From contig NZ_WMKA01000010.1 of assembly GCF_009711085.1 (NCBI RefSeq), forward strand, positions 43,988-107,987: a DNA stretch of 64,000 nt. Reading direction: 5' to 3'. The stretch is from Cellulosimicrobium composti. GTDB taxonomy: Bacteria > Actinomycetota > Actinomycetes > Actinomycetales > Cellulomonadaceae. Made by a program: the position numbers and the translations under genes. The notes beneath the pieces are model-generated. The model was not told the origin of the DNA and did no database searches. It worked only from the letters and a program-made list of their open reading frames with translations. Positions 37,795-46,618 of this stretch are shown here, piece after piece. The first letter of the stretch is position 1. Each line of letters starts with the position of its first letter.

Positions 37795-39900
37795 TCAGTC
37801 GTCGCGCTCGGACATCCGCGCGAGCATCGCGTTGTACTCCTCGAGCTCGGCGTCGCCGTCGCGGTCGGCCTGACGGTCGCGACGCTTGGCCTCGCGCTCG
37901 TCGGAGCGGGTCCACATGACCGCGACGACGATCGCGAGGACCAGCGTCGGGAGCTCGCCGATGCCCCACGCGACGCCGCCGCCGCGCTGCTGGTCGGCGA
38001 TCGCGCTCGGGCCCCAGTCGCGGCCGAGGAGGCCGAACCACTCGGGCACGAGCAGCACCTCGCCCGACGTGAGGGCGACGCCGAAGAACGCGTGGAACGC
38101 CATCGTCGCGAACAGCAGGAGGAGCCGCTGCGGGTACGGCGGGCGGTGCGGCCCGGGGTCGATCCCGACGAGCGCGTTCGCGAACAGGTACCCGGCGAGC
38201 GTGAAGTGCAGGAGCATCGCGAGGTGCCCGGCGTACGTCGTGAGCGCGTACTCGAACGCGGGCGTGTAGTAGAAGACGATCATCGAGCCGGCGAAGTTCA
38301 CCGCGGCGACGATCGGGTTCGCGAAGAACTGCCCGACGCGCGACGTCACGACGGCGAGGACCCACTCGCGGGGCCCGCGCGACCCGTCCTTGCGCGGCGG
38401 GACGGCCCGCACGAGCAGCGTCACGGGCGCGGCGAGCACGAGGAAGATCGGCACCACCATCGCGAGGATCATGTGCTGGACCATGTGCGCGCTGAACAGC
38501 ACGTGCCCGTACATGGCCGGGCCGCCCGACGTCACCCAGAAGAGGACGACGACGCCGACGCACCACGACACGGTGCGCCCCACGGACCACGAGTCGCCGC
38601 GCCGCGCGAGGCGGCGCACCCAGCGCAGGTAGACGACGAGCGCTGCGACGCACGCGAACGCGGGCAGCAGGTCCCAGCGCCACTCGGTGAACCAGCGCGC
38701 GAGCGTCGGCTCGGGCGGCAGCGCGTGCCCCGTGACCTGGTACGCGGCGGACGTGTCGAGCGGCTCCTCCTGCGGCACCGGCGGCGCGGTGGACCCGAGC
38801 GCGACGGCGACGCCGGAGACCGCGCCCATGATCGCGAGCTCGACGGCGACGAGGCGCCAGAACAGCCAGCGCGTGCCCTCCGCGGCCGTGCCCTTCGTCC
38901 CCGTGGACGACGACCCGCCCCCGGCAGAGCCCGCCGCCGGGGTGCGTCCCCCGGCCGGGCGACCGACCGCCGTCGGGCCGGCGAGACGCCGCACGACGAG
39001 CTCGCGGTGCGCGAAGCCGACGGCCCCGAGGACGAGCAGGAGCGCGACCTTGGTGAGCAGGAGCACGCCGTAGTCGGTGGTCAGGCCGGCGAGCGTGTCG
39101 ATGCGGATGCTCGCGTTCGCGACGCCCGACACGGCGACGGCGACGTAGCACCACAGCGCGATCGCGGAGTAGCGCGCGACGGACGTCGCGAACGCCGCCC
39201 GGTCGAGGCCGCCGCGCACCCGCACGACGGCGAGCGTGCCGAGGCCGCCGACCCACAGCGCCGCGCCGCCGAGGTGGAGGAACATCGAGGAGACCGCGAG
39301 CTCGTGGCTCACCGCGCCCGCGGCGTGGCCCGTGTTGGCCTGCATCGCGAGGGCGACGAGCGCGAGCGCGGCCGTCCACATCGCGCCGGTCGCGCCGCGC
39401 ACGGCGAGCGCCGCGGCCGACGTCAGCGCCGCCACGACGACGATCGCCAGGTAGTTGCGCCCGAGGCTGACCTGCGAGACGAACAGGCCGAGCTGGTCGC
39501 CGAACGTGGCCGCCGTGACGGGTGTGCCCGAGATCGAGGAGTAGCGCAGCACGACCTGCACGACGGCGAGCACGGCCCACGTGGCCGACGCCGCGCCCGC
39601 GACGCCGAGGGCCTTGCGCACGGGCGTGCCGGCGGGCAGCACGCACGCCGCGAGGACGAGCGAGCCGAGGGTCACCGCGACGGCGAGCTCGGTGAGGACC
39701 GTGACGACGGGCGTGCCGAGGCGCGCGAGGGCGCCGGGGTCGGGGAACCCGACGGGCACGGTGAACGCGGAGGAGAACGCCCCGGCGGCGAGCACGGCGA
39801 CGATCGCGACGACGACGGCGAGCGGCCCGGCGAGGACCAGCCACCACGGGTTCGCGGGTCGGGAGTCCGACGGCGCGCGGCGCAGGGCAGTGGTGGTCAC
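37795..39900 (-). CDS. CopD-CtaG fusion membrane protein
   Basis: 701 residues with about 15 membrane segments. Residues ~1-330 are a copper-resistance D domain (VSSMFLHLGGAALWVGGLGT, VSGVANASIRIDTL). After a Gly/Ser/Thr-rich loop, residues ~420-680 are a cytochrome c oxidase assembly factor CtaG (caa3 type): WRWDLLPAFACVAALVVYLR, GPAMYGHVLFSAHMVQHMIL, LLHFTLAGYLFANALVGIDP and GVALTSGEVLLVPEWFG. His residues in both halves could bind copper. The fusion is common in actinobacteria and suggests copper delivery for CuA/CuB of cytochrome oxidase. GTG at 39900 has GATACC eight bases upstream, so leaderless transcription is possible. Confidence 0.9.
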   Translation of the reverse strand: MTTTALRRAPSDSRPANPWWLVLAGPLAVVVAIVAVLAAGAFSSAFTVPVGFPDPGALARLGTPVVTVLTELAVAVTLGSLVLAACVLPAGTPVRKALGVAGAASATWAVLAVVQVVLRYSSISGTPVTAATFGDQLGLFVSQVSLGRNYLAIVVVAALTSAAALAVRGATGAMWTAALALVALAMQANTGHAAGAVSHELAVSSMFLHLGGAALWVGGLGTLAVVRVRGGLDRAAFATSVARYSAIALWCYVAVAVSGVANASIRIDTLAGLTTDYGVLLLTKVALLLVLGAVGFAHRELVVRRLAGPTAVGRPAGGRTPAAGSAGGGSSSTGTKGTAAEGTRWLFWRLVAVELAIMGAVSGVAVALGSTAPPVPQEEPLDTSAAYQVTGHALPPEPTLARWFTEWRWDLLPAFACVAALVVYLRWVRRLARRGDSWSVGRTVSWCVGVVVLFWVTSGGPAMYGHVLFSAHMVQHMILAMVVPIFLVLAAPVTLLVRAVPPRKDGSRGPREWVLAVVTSRVGQFFANPIVAAVNFAGSMIVFYYTPAFEYALTTYAGHLAMLLHFTLAGYLFANALVGIDPGPHRPPYPQRLLLLFATMAFHAFFGVALTSGEVLLVPEWFGLLGRDWGPSAIADQQRGGGVAWGIGELPTLVLAIVVAVMWTRSDEREAKRRDRQADRDGDAELEEYNAMLARMSERDD

Positions 39901-40008
39901 CCGTCCAGGGTATCGAGGTTGCGAGCCCCTCCGGACCGGCCCCGGAGGCCGCTCGCCGGCCCCCGCGGAGGCCGCCGAGGGCGGCGCCGGGGGTGCACGG
40001 CGGGCGTC

Positions 40009-40077
40009 GGGTGGGGACCTCTCCCCACCCGGACCTGTGGATCGCGCCCCGTCCGGCGGGGCACCCGCTGGCATACT
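40009..40077 (+). promoter_or_regulatory. Hairpin and candidate promoter before moxR
   Basis: GGGTGGGGA-CCTC-TCCCCACCC (40009-40030) is a perfect 9-bp stem. Farther on, TGGCATACTGG contains CATACT (40072-40077) as a possible extended -10, giving a leader of about 75 bases to the ATG at 40160. No good -35. Nothing else is seen in the 39901-40159 gap. Confidence 0.35.
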
Positions 40078-40159
40078 GGGCCGGGTTCGCCGGGGGCTCG
40101 CGACGCTCCGTCCGCCCTCGGCCGCGCAGGGACCGCACCCACGACACGAGGGACGTTCG

Positions 40160-41158
40160 ATGGCCGCAGGGCACGGCAGCATCTCCACGCAGGACCTCGA
40201 CCGCGCGAGCCACCTGCTCAAGCGCGTCGGCCAGGTCTTCGACCAGCGGGTCGTCGGCCAGGAGGCGCTGCGCACCGCGCTGGTGAGCGCGCTCCTCGCG
40301 GGCGGGCACATCCTCCTGGAGTCGGTCCCGGGCCTCGCCAAGACGACGGCCGCCCAGACGCTCGCCGCGGCGATCGACGGCTCGTTCCACCGCATCCAGT
40401 GCACGCCGGACCTCATGCCGAACGACATCGTCGGCACGCAGATCTTCAACTACGCGACGGGCGAGTTCACGACGCAGCTCGGCCCGGTGCACGCGAACGT
40501 CGTGCTGCTCGACGAGATCAACCGCTCGTCGGCCAAGACGCAGTCCGCGATGCTCGAGGCGATGCAGGAGAAGCAGACGTCGATCGGCGGCGAGAACTAC
40601 GCGCTGCCGGACCCGTTCATGGTGCTCGCGACGCAGAACCCCATCGAGGAGGAGGGCACCTACGTGCTGCCCGAGGCCCAGATGGACCGCTTCCTCATGA
40701 AGGAGGTGCTCACCTACCCGACCCCCGCGCAGGAGCTCGAGATCCTCCAGCGGATCGCGACCGGGCAGATGACGCAACCCCTCACCGCGCAGCCGGTCTC
40801 GCTCGACGACGTCCGCTTCCTGCGCGGCCTCGTCGACGACGTCTACGTGGACGACTCGATCAAGCGGTACGTCGTCGACATCATCAACACGACGCGCTTC
40901 TCGGGCCCCCGCCCGGTCCCGGGCCTCGACCGGCACGTGCGCGTCGGGGCCTCCCCGCGCGGCGGCATCGCGCTCATGCGCGTGGGCCAGGCGCTCGCGA
41001 TCCTCGCCGGTCGCGCGTTCGTCATCCCGGACGACATCAAGGCCGTGCGCTACTCGGTGCTGCGGCACCGCCTCGTGCGCACGTTCGACGCGCTCGCGAA
41101 CAACGTCCCGCCGGAGCAGCTCGTGGACGCGGTGTTCGACGCCGTCCCCACGCCCTGA
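40160..41158 (+). CDS. MoxR-family AAA+ ATPase
   Basis: 332 residues. Walker A in the MoxR form ESVPGLAKTTAA, Walker B VVLLDEINRSSAKTQ, sensor 1 VLATQNPIEEEGTY, and PEAQMDRFLMKEVL; the C-terminal lid follows (RHVRVGASPRGGIALMRVGQ). MoxR ATPases act as chaperones for the assembly of metal-dependent or secreted partners, together with the DUF58 and VWA proteins encoded downstream. First gene of a six-gene plus-strand operon to 45861. Cytosolic, probably hexameric. Confidence 0.94.
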   Translation: MAAGHGSISTQDLDRASHLLKRVGQVFDQRVVGQEALRTALVSALLAGGHILLESVPGLAKTTAAQTLAAAIDGSFHRIQCTPDLMPNDIVGTQIFNYATGEFTTQLGPVHANVVLLDEINRSSAKTQSAMLEAMQEKQTSIGGENYALPDPFMVLATQNPIEEEGTYVLPEAQMDRFLMKEVLTYPTPAQELEILQRIATGQMTQPLTAQPVSLDDVRFLRGLVDDVYVDDSIKRYVVDIINTTRFSGPRPVPGLDRHVRVGASPRGGIALMRVGQALAILAGRAFVIPDDIKAVRYSVLRHRLVRTFDALANNVPPEQLVDAVFDAVPTP

Positions 41159-41202
41159 GCGCCCCGCCCGCCCCCGCCAGCACGCCACCAGGAAGCGCCC
41201 AC

Positions 41203-42105
41203 GTGCCCGACGTCTCCCGTCTCGCCCAGGTCCGGGCCCGGCTCGACCTCCCGGTCGCGCGCCGGGCGTCCGGCCTGCTCGAGGGACGGCACCGCTCGGT
41301 GTTCAAGGGCCACGGGCAGGACTTCGACGACCTGCACCTGTACGCGCCCGGCGAGGACGTCGGCGACATCGACTGGAAGTCGTCGGCGCGCGCCGGGCTG
41401 CCGATCATCCGCCGGTTCGTGCGCGAGTCGAACCTCAACCTCGTGCTCGTCGTGGACACGGGCCGCACGATGGGCGCCACCGCGCCGAGCGGCGAGACGA
41501 AGGCGGAGGTCGCGAGCTTCTGCTGCGCACTCGTCGCGTACCTCGCGCGCGACCGCGGCGACCGCGTCGCGCTCGTCGCGGGCGACGCCGAGCGCCTCGT
41601 CCAGCTCCCGCCCCGCGCGAGCACGCGCGACCTCGAGGTGCTGCTGCGCACGGTCGAGGACCTGTGGCGGCCAGACGCCCCGCCGAGCGACCTGTCGCGT
41701 CCGCTCGACCGCGCGCAGACGGCGTTCCGGCGCCGCTCGCTCGTGGTCGTCGTGACCGACGAGGCACGGCCCGGACCGGAGCACGAGCAGCTCCTGCGGT
41801 CGTTGCGCGTGCGGCACGAGGTCATGGTCGTCCAGGTCGCCGACCTGTCGCCCGTGGGTGCGGCCGCCGGGCCGCGCCCGCCCGGGGACGTCGCGGACGT
41901 GGACGGCACGCTGCGCCTGCCGCCGTTCCTGCGCGGGCGGGCCGCGCTCGCCGAGTCGGCCTCCCGGGCGGTCGCCGCACGCCGCGCCGAGGTCGCCGGC
42001 CGGCTGCGCGCGCTCCAGGTGGAGGGCGTGCTCGTGGAGGGGTCGCACGACGTCGTGCAGCGGTTCGTCGAGCTCCTGGGGAGGCAGAAGCGTGCCCGTC
42101 GATGA
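41203..42105 (+). CDS. DUF58 domain protein
   Basis: 300 residues. The DUF58 core is seen as HRSVFKGHGQDFDDLHLYAP, GEDVGDIDWKSSARAG and IIRRFVRESNLNLVLVVDTG; the last begins a VWA-like fold (DTGRTMGA). GTG at 41203 with GGAAG upstream. DUF58 proteins accompany MoxR ATPases and carry a worn metal-ion site. Its end overlaps the next gene by 14 bases. Cytosolic, no membrane segments seen. Confidence 0.9.
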   Translation: MPDVSRLAQVRARLDLPVARRASGLLEGRHRSVFKGHGQDFDDLHLYAPGEDVGDIDWKSSARAGLPIIRRFVRESNLNLVLVVDTGRTMGATAPSGETKAEVASFCCALVAYLARDRGDRVALVAGDAERLVQLPPRASTRDLEVLLRTVEDLWRPDAPPSDLSRPLDRAQTAFRRRSLVVVVTDEARPGPEHEQLLRSLRVRHEVMVVQVADLSPVGAAAGPRPPGDVADVDGTLRLPPFLRGRAALAESASRAVAARRAEVAGRLRALQVEGVLVEGSHDVVQRFVELLGRQKRARR

Positions 42106-42595
42106 GCTCGTCGACCCCGTGGGCTACTCGGGGTGGTGGACCGTCCTGGGGATCGTGCTGGTCCTCGCGGCGGCGGCCGTCGTGTTCCTCGTCCTCTGGC
42201 TGACGCGCGCGAGCGCGGCGGAGAAGGCCGCACCGCCGCCCGCGCCGCTCCTGCCGACCGGCCCGTACGACCCGTACGCCCCGCTGCGCGCCGAGTACGA
42301 GGGCCGCCTCGACGCCCTCGCCGAGCGGTTCCGCGCCGGCGAGCTCGACGAGCGCTCCTTGCACCTCGCGCTCTCGGCCGAGATGCGCGGCTTCGCGACG
42401 GGCCGGCTCGGCCAGGACGCGTCGTCCATGACGCTCTCGGAGATCCAGCAGCTCGCCGAGGCCGGGCGCCTCACGCAGCTCATCGCGCGGTACTACCGGC
42501 CGTCGTTCGCCGACCACGACAACGACCCCGCGGCCCGCTCGACGGACGCCGAGGACTCGATCGACCGCGCCCGGTCGGTGGTGCGCGGATGGTGA
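42092..42595 (+). CDS. Small membrane protein of the MoxR operon
   Basis: 167 residues from GTG 42092, 14 bases inside the previous gene. One membrane helix, WWTVLGIVLVLAAAAVVFLV followed by LWLTR, then a Pro-rich linker and a helical domain (LRAEYEGRLDALAERFRAGE, SLHLALSAEMRGFATGRLG). It occupies the position of the DUF4381-type gene in other MoxR-VWA operons; I cannot confirm that family. The tail overlaps the next ATG by seven bases. Confidence 0.8.
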   Translation: MPVDELVDPVGYSGWWTVLGIVLVLAAAAVVFLVLWLTRASAAEKAAPPPAPLLPTGPYDPYAPLRAEYEGRLDALAERFRAGELDERSLHLALSAEMRGFATGRLGQDASSMTLSEIQQLAEAGRLTQLIARYYRPSFADHDNDPAARSTDAEDSIDRARSVVRGW

Positions 42596-43683
42596 CGCCC
42601 GTGCTCGCGGCGAGCGCCGCCGTCGTCCCGGGGCCGCAGGGGTCGTCGATCCTGTGGCCGTGGCTGTGGGTCGTGCTCGTCGTCGCCGTGGCCGCGGCGG
42701 GGGCGCTCGCGTGGTGGCTCGCGCGGCGTCGCCGGGCGCGCGACGCGGACGGCGACGTGCTGTGGGTCGCGAACACCGACTACCTCGCGCGCGTCCCGGC
42801 GTTCACGTCGTGGGTGCGCCGCTACCGCGCGCTGCAGGGCCTGACCGCGGCGGGGCTCCTCGTCGCCGTCGTCGGCGCGGGGGCGGTCGCCGCGCGGCCG
42901 GTCGAGACGGACGTCGTCGTCGACCGGCTCGGCACGCGCGACATCGTGCTGTGCCTCGACGTGTCGGGCTCGATGATCGAGTACGACGGCGCGGTGCTCA
43001 AGGTGTTCCAGGAGCTCGTCGACAACTTCGAGGGCGAGCGGATCGCGCTGTCCATCTTCAACTCGACGTCGCGCACGGTGTTCCCGCTGACGGACGACTA
43101 CACGCTCGTCCAGGAGGAGCTCCAGGCCGGGATCGACGCGCTCGACAAGGACCCGGCGACGTTCGACTACACGGGTGGCTCCGACGACGCGGAGATCCTC
43201 GAGTACGCGCAGTTCACCGCCGGGACGACGGCCAACCTCGCGGGCGCGAGCCTCATCGGCGACGGCCTCGCGAGCTGCGCGCTCCAGTTCGACGCGGAGG
43301 ACACCGAGCGTTCGCGCTCGATCATCCTCGCGACCGACAACTACGTCTCGGGAGAGCCGATCTACACGCTCCCGCAGGCGGCGGAGCTCGTCGCGTCGCG
43401 CGACATCCGGCTGCACGGCATCTTCGGCGGCTCGAAGCGCTACGAGGGCACGCCCGAGGAGAGCGAGTACCGCGACACCGTCGAGGCGGGGGGCGGGCTG
43501 TACTTCCTCGCGGACGACCCGGCCGCGGTGCAGGGCATGGTCGACGACGTCGTCGCGCAGCAGGCGGTCGAGCTCGACGCGTCGCCCGAGGTGATCGTGA
43601 CGGACCGGCCCGCGGGCTGGTTCCTCGTCGCCGTCCTCGGCGTCGCGCTGCTGCTCGTCGTCGCGTGGCGGGTGAAGGAGTGA
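42589..43683 (+). CDS. VWA domain membrane protein (BatA-like), first copy
   Basis: 364 residues. One membrane helix near residues 22-42, a second near 80-97, a VWA domain about 105-325 with the metal-ion site DVSGSM (D-x-S-x-S), and a last helix WFLVAVLGVALLLVVAWRVK. The VWA domain lies outside or inside depending on topology; BatA-like proteins present it near the membrane. The ATG overlaps the preceding stop. Works presumably with the MoxR ATPase as a metal-dependent assembly or adhesion module. Confidence 0.88.
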   Translation: MVTPVLAASAAVVPGPQGSSILWPWLWVVLVVAVAAAGALAWWLARRRRARDADGDVLWVANTDYLARVPAFTSWVRRYRALQGLTAAGLLVAVVGAGAVAARPVETDVVVDRLGTRDIVLCLDVSGSMIEYDGAVLKVFQELVDNFEGERIALSIFNSTSRTVFPLTDDYTLVQEELQAGIDALDKDPATFDYTGGSDDAEILEYAQFTAGTTANLAGASLIGDGLASCALQFDAEDTERSRSIILATDNYVSGEPIYTLPQAAELVASRDIRLHGIFGGSKRYEGTPEESEYRDTVEAGGGLYFLADDPAAVQGMVDDVVAQQAVELDASPEVIVTDRPAGWFLVAVLGVALLLVVAWRVKE

Positions 43684-43690
43684 CACTCCG

Positions 43691-44827
43691 ATGACTCTCG
43701 CCGGAACGACCCTGCAGCCGCTCGTGCCCGTGTGGGCGCTCGCGCTCCTCGTGCTGCCCCTGCTCGGCCTCGCGGTGTGGCAGGCCGTCGTCGCCGGTCG
43801 CCCCGGACCGGGCGGCGCCCCGCGCGCGGGCGCACCCCGCGGGGCGTGGCTGCGCCGCGCCGGGGCCGTCGTGCTGCTGGGGATCATCGGCCTCGGGCCG
43901 TCGGTCGCGTCGACCGACCGGGACACGTCGGTCGCGAACGTCGACATGTTCTTCGTCGTCGACCGCACGGGCTCGATGGCGGCCGAGGACTACGGGCCGC
44001 AGGGCGGCCAGGAGCGGCTCGACGGCGTGCGGCACGACATCACGAGCCTCACCGAGGCGATCCCCGGGGCGCGCTACTCGATCATCTCGTTCGACTCGCA
44101 GGCGTCGCGCCAGCTCCCGCTGACGACGGACGCGCGCGCGATCACCTCCTGGGCCGACACGTTCCACCGCGAGATCACGCGCTACTCGCAGGGCTCGCTC
44201 ACGGATCGGCCCCTCGACGAGCTGCGGTCGGCGCTCCAGGGCTCGGCGGAGCAGCACCCCGCGAACGTGCGGCTCGTGTTCTTCCTCAGCGACGGGGAGC
44301 AGACGGCGGAGGGCGAGCCGAGGTCGTTCGCCGACCTCGCGCCGCTCGTCGACGGCGGCGCCGTGCTCGGCTACGGCACGTCCGAGGGCGGTCGCATGAA
44401 GGAGTACGACCCCGACGTGGCGCCCGAGGACGCGGAGTACATCATCGACTGGTCGCAGCAGAGCGAGGACGGCGAGCCCGTCGAGGCGCTCTCGGTCATC
44501 GACGAGGAGACGCTCAACGCGCTCGCCGAGCAGCTCGGCGTGCCGTACGTGCACCGGCAGGAGCCGGGCGAGACGGCGTCGCTCGTCGCGGGCGTCGACC
44601 CGCAGCAGGTCGCGGCCGACGGACGCCGCGACGTCACGGCGTACCGGCCGGTCGTGTGGCCGTTCGCGCTCGCGCTCGTCGCGCTGCTCGGCGTCGAGGC
44701 GTGGTTCTGGGCCCGCTCCGCGAGCCGTTCGCTCGTGCGGCCCGCAGCGGCGACCGACGCTCCCTCCACGGGCGGCCGCCCGCCGTCGGGCGCTCCCGCC
44801 GCGGACCGGGTGGAGGTGCGCCGATGA
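43691..44827 (+). CDS. VWA domain membrane protein (BatA/B-like), second copy
   Basis: 378 residues. Membrane helices near residues 12-28 and 58-72, then a VWA domain opening FFVVDRTGSMAAED, so the metal site reads D-x-T-x-S rather than D-x-S-x-S; RLVFFLSDGEQTAEG supplies the later Asp-Gly-Glu. A final helix (VWPFALALVALLGVEAWFWA) near 320 precedes a Ser/Pro-rich tail. It starts eight bases after the previous stop and overlaps the next ATG by ATGA. Confidence 0.88.
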   Translation: MTLAGTTLQPLVPVWALALLVLPLLGLAVWQAVVAGRPGPGGAPRAGAPRGAWLRRAGAVVLLGIIGLGPSVASTDRDTSVANVDMFFVVDRTGSMAAEDYGPQGGQERLDGVRHDITSLTEAIPGARYSIISFDSQASRQLPLTTDARAITSWADTFHREITRYSQGSLTDRPLDELRSALQGSAEQHPANVRLVFFLSDGEQTAEGEPRSFADLAPLVDGGAVLGYGTSEGGRMKEYDPDVAPEDAEYIIDWSQQSEDGEPVEALSVIDEETLNALAEQLGVPYVHRQEPGETASLVAGVDPQQVAADGRRDVTAYRPVVWPFALALVALLGVEAWFWARSASRSLVRPAAATDAPSTGGRPPSGAPAADRVEVRR

Positions 44828-45861
44828 CCTGGGCCCCGCCCCCGACCCCGCCGCCCGGCTCCCGGCCGTCGCGGTCCACCGGCGCGGCCGCGTTGCGCTC
44901 CGCACGCCTGCGGCGCCGCACGTGGTGGCTGCTCGGCGCGGTGCCCGTGGTGGTCGCGCTGCTCGTCCTCGGGTTCAAGCTCGCGTTCCTCGCGCCGATC
45001 GCGGCGGCGGGCGCCGACCGCTACGCCGCGGGGGACGGCGACGGCGCGGCGGACACGTTCGGGATCCAGCGGACCTTCAACCTCGTGGAGCCGTGGAAGG
45101 CGCACTTCAACCACGGGACGGCTCTCGCGAGCACCGAGGACACCTGGGCCCTGTACGACGCGATCACGTCGCTCGACCGCGCGTACGACCTCGCGGAGAA
45201 CGAGTCTCCCGAGGAGCGCTGCCTGATCCAGACCAACCTGTCGCTGACCTACGAGATCCAGGGCGACGTCGACATGGCGTACGCCGACGAGCTGGCCGCG
45301 GAGCTCGCCCTCGTCGAGGAGGCGATCGCCGCGCGCGACGCGGGCCGGCCGTACGACGAGGGCGTCCTCGACCCGTACGGGGACGGCAGCGAGGAGCCGG
45401 ACCCCGCGGAGCTGCGCCAGGACGTCCAGGACTGGTACCAGTACGCGGAGCGGGAGTACGCGACGGCCGAGCAGGTCCGCGGCTGGCCGGACTGCGGGGA
45501 GTCCGAGCAGACGCCCGAGAAGGAGGAGCAGGACGCCGCCGCGACGCAGCGCCTGCAGGACAAGCAGCAGCAGGCGCGGGACGCCCAGCCCGAGAACGAC
45601 GGCGGCGACACGGAGGAGGGCGAGGGCTCGGACGGCGACGAGCAGTCCGAGGCGTCCGGCGAGGGCTCCGAGGGCGGGGACCAGCAGAGCGAGGCCGAGC
45701 GCGAGGAGCAGCAGCGCCAGGAACGGCTCCAGGAGCAGGGGTCCGAGGCGCGCGAGGAGCAGGAGCGGCTCGAGCAGGAGTACCGCGACCTGTACGGCGA
45801 CCAGCCCGGGAGCGGCACCGACCCGGGCGACGGCAGCGGGGGCGGCACCAAGAACTGGTGA
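44824..45861 (+). CDS. Membrane-anchored protein with acidic coiled-coil tail, last gene of MoxR operon
   Basis: 345 residues. A Pro-rich cytosolic start, one membrane helix (WWLLGAVPVVVALLVLGFKL), a helical domain with FNHGTALASTEDTWALYDAI and LIQTNLSLTYEIQGDVDMAY that looks TPR-like, then about 110 residues extremely rich in Glu, Gln, Asp and Gly with a likely coiled coil (REEQQRQERLQEQGSEAREE). TPR proteins close many MoxR-VWA operons (BatC/BatE). The following gap, 45862-46007, contains only short GGCCAGG-type direct repeats. Confidence 0.75.
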   Translation: MTWAPPPTPPPGSRPSRSTGAAALRSARLRRRTWWLLGAVPVVVALLVLGFKLAFLAPIAAAGADRYAAGDGDGAADTFGIQRTFNLVEPWKAHFNHGTALASTEDTWALYDAITSLDRAYDLAENESPEERCLIQTNLSLTYEIQGDVDMAYADELAAELALVEEAIAARDAGRPYDEGVLDPYGDGSEEPDPAELRQDVQDWYQYAEREYATAEQVRGWPDCGESEQTPEKEEQDAAATQRLQDKQQQARDAQPENDGGDTEEGEGSDGDEQSEASGEGSEGGDQQSEAEREEQQRQERLQEQGSEAREEQERLEQEYRDLYGDQPGSGTDPGDGSGGGTKNW

Positions 45862-46007
45862 CGCCGCCCCGTTGTCCGCCCGCCTCGACGTCGGCCGGTC
45901 CGGACGCCACCCGGGGGCCGGGCCAGGCGTTGGCAGGCGGGTCCGGTCGGGCGTAGGCCAGGTCGGGTCGCCCGTGGGCCAGGCCGGGTGCCGCGGGACG
46001 GCGCGGC

Positions 46008-46472
46008 TCAGTCCTCGATCCCGTCCACGAGCAGCGTGCGCGGGCCGGGGCCCTCGTCGGCGAGGGCGTCGTGCGGGTTGACGAGGACGCACTTGCGCAG
46101 GGACAGGCACCCGCACCCGATGCAGTCGGTGAGGTGGTCGCGCAGGCGCGTGAGCTGCTCGATGCGCGCGTCGAGGTCCGCGTGCCAGCCGGCCGAGAGC
46201 CGGTGCCAGTCCTTCGCGGTGGGAGTGCGGTCGCCGGGCAGCGTCGCGAGCGCGGCCCGGATGCGCGCGAGCGGGATGCCGACGCGCTGGGACGCGCGCA
46301 CGAACGCGACCCGGCGCAGCGTCTCGCGCGCGAAGCGCCGCTGGTTGCCGGGGGTCCGGCGGCTCGTGATGAGCCCCTCGCGCTCGTAGAAGTGCAGCGC
46401 GGACACGGTGACGCCGCTGCGCGCGGCGAGCTGGCCGACGGTGAGCTCGTCGCTCGGGGACGGGTCGGGCAC
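46008..46472 (-). CDS. soxR: Redox-sensitive transcriptional activator SoxR
   Basis: 154 residues, MerR family. Helix-turn-helix LTVGQLAARSGVTVSALHFY followed by EREGLITSRRTPGNQRRFAR; dimer helix; then the [2Fe-2S] motif CIGCGCLSLRKC with Cys117, 120, 122 and 128. Oxidation of the cluster by redox-active compounds activates transcription from a promoter with a long spacer. GTG start at 46472 (VPDPSPSDELT). The divergent quinone oxidoreductase/MFS pair is the evident target through the box at 46521-46538. Confidence 0.95.
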   Translation of the reverse strand: MPDPSPSDELTVGQLAARSGVTVSALHFYEREGLITSRRTPGNQRRFARETLRRVAFVRASQRVGIPLARIRAALATLPGDRTPTAKDWHRLSAGWHADLDARIEQLTRLRDHLTDCIGCGCLSLRKCVLVNPHDALADEGPGPRTLLVDGIED

Positions 46473-46516
46473 GCGGGCTCCTCACCGGGCCGGCACGACG
46501 GCGTCGCACGAACCCC

Positions 46517-46547
46517 TTGACCTCAACATTAGTTGAGGTTCGACACT
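46517..46547 (+). promoter_or_regulatory. SoxR box and MerR-type promoter
   Basis: CCTCAACATTAGTTGAGG (46521-46538) is a near-perfect SoxR palindrome. It lies between TTGACC (46517-46522) and GACACT (46542-46547), which are separated by 19 bases, the over-long spacer that SoxR corrects when oxidised. It drives the genes at 46619 and 47647. Confidence 0.85.
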
Positions 46548-46618
46548 AGCAGGGCGCGCCCGGACCGGGCAGCCCGCCGTCGACGACGGCGGTCCCACCC
46601 ACCACCCGAGGAGCACCC

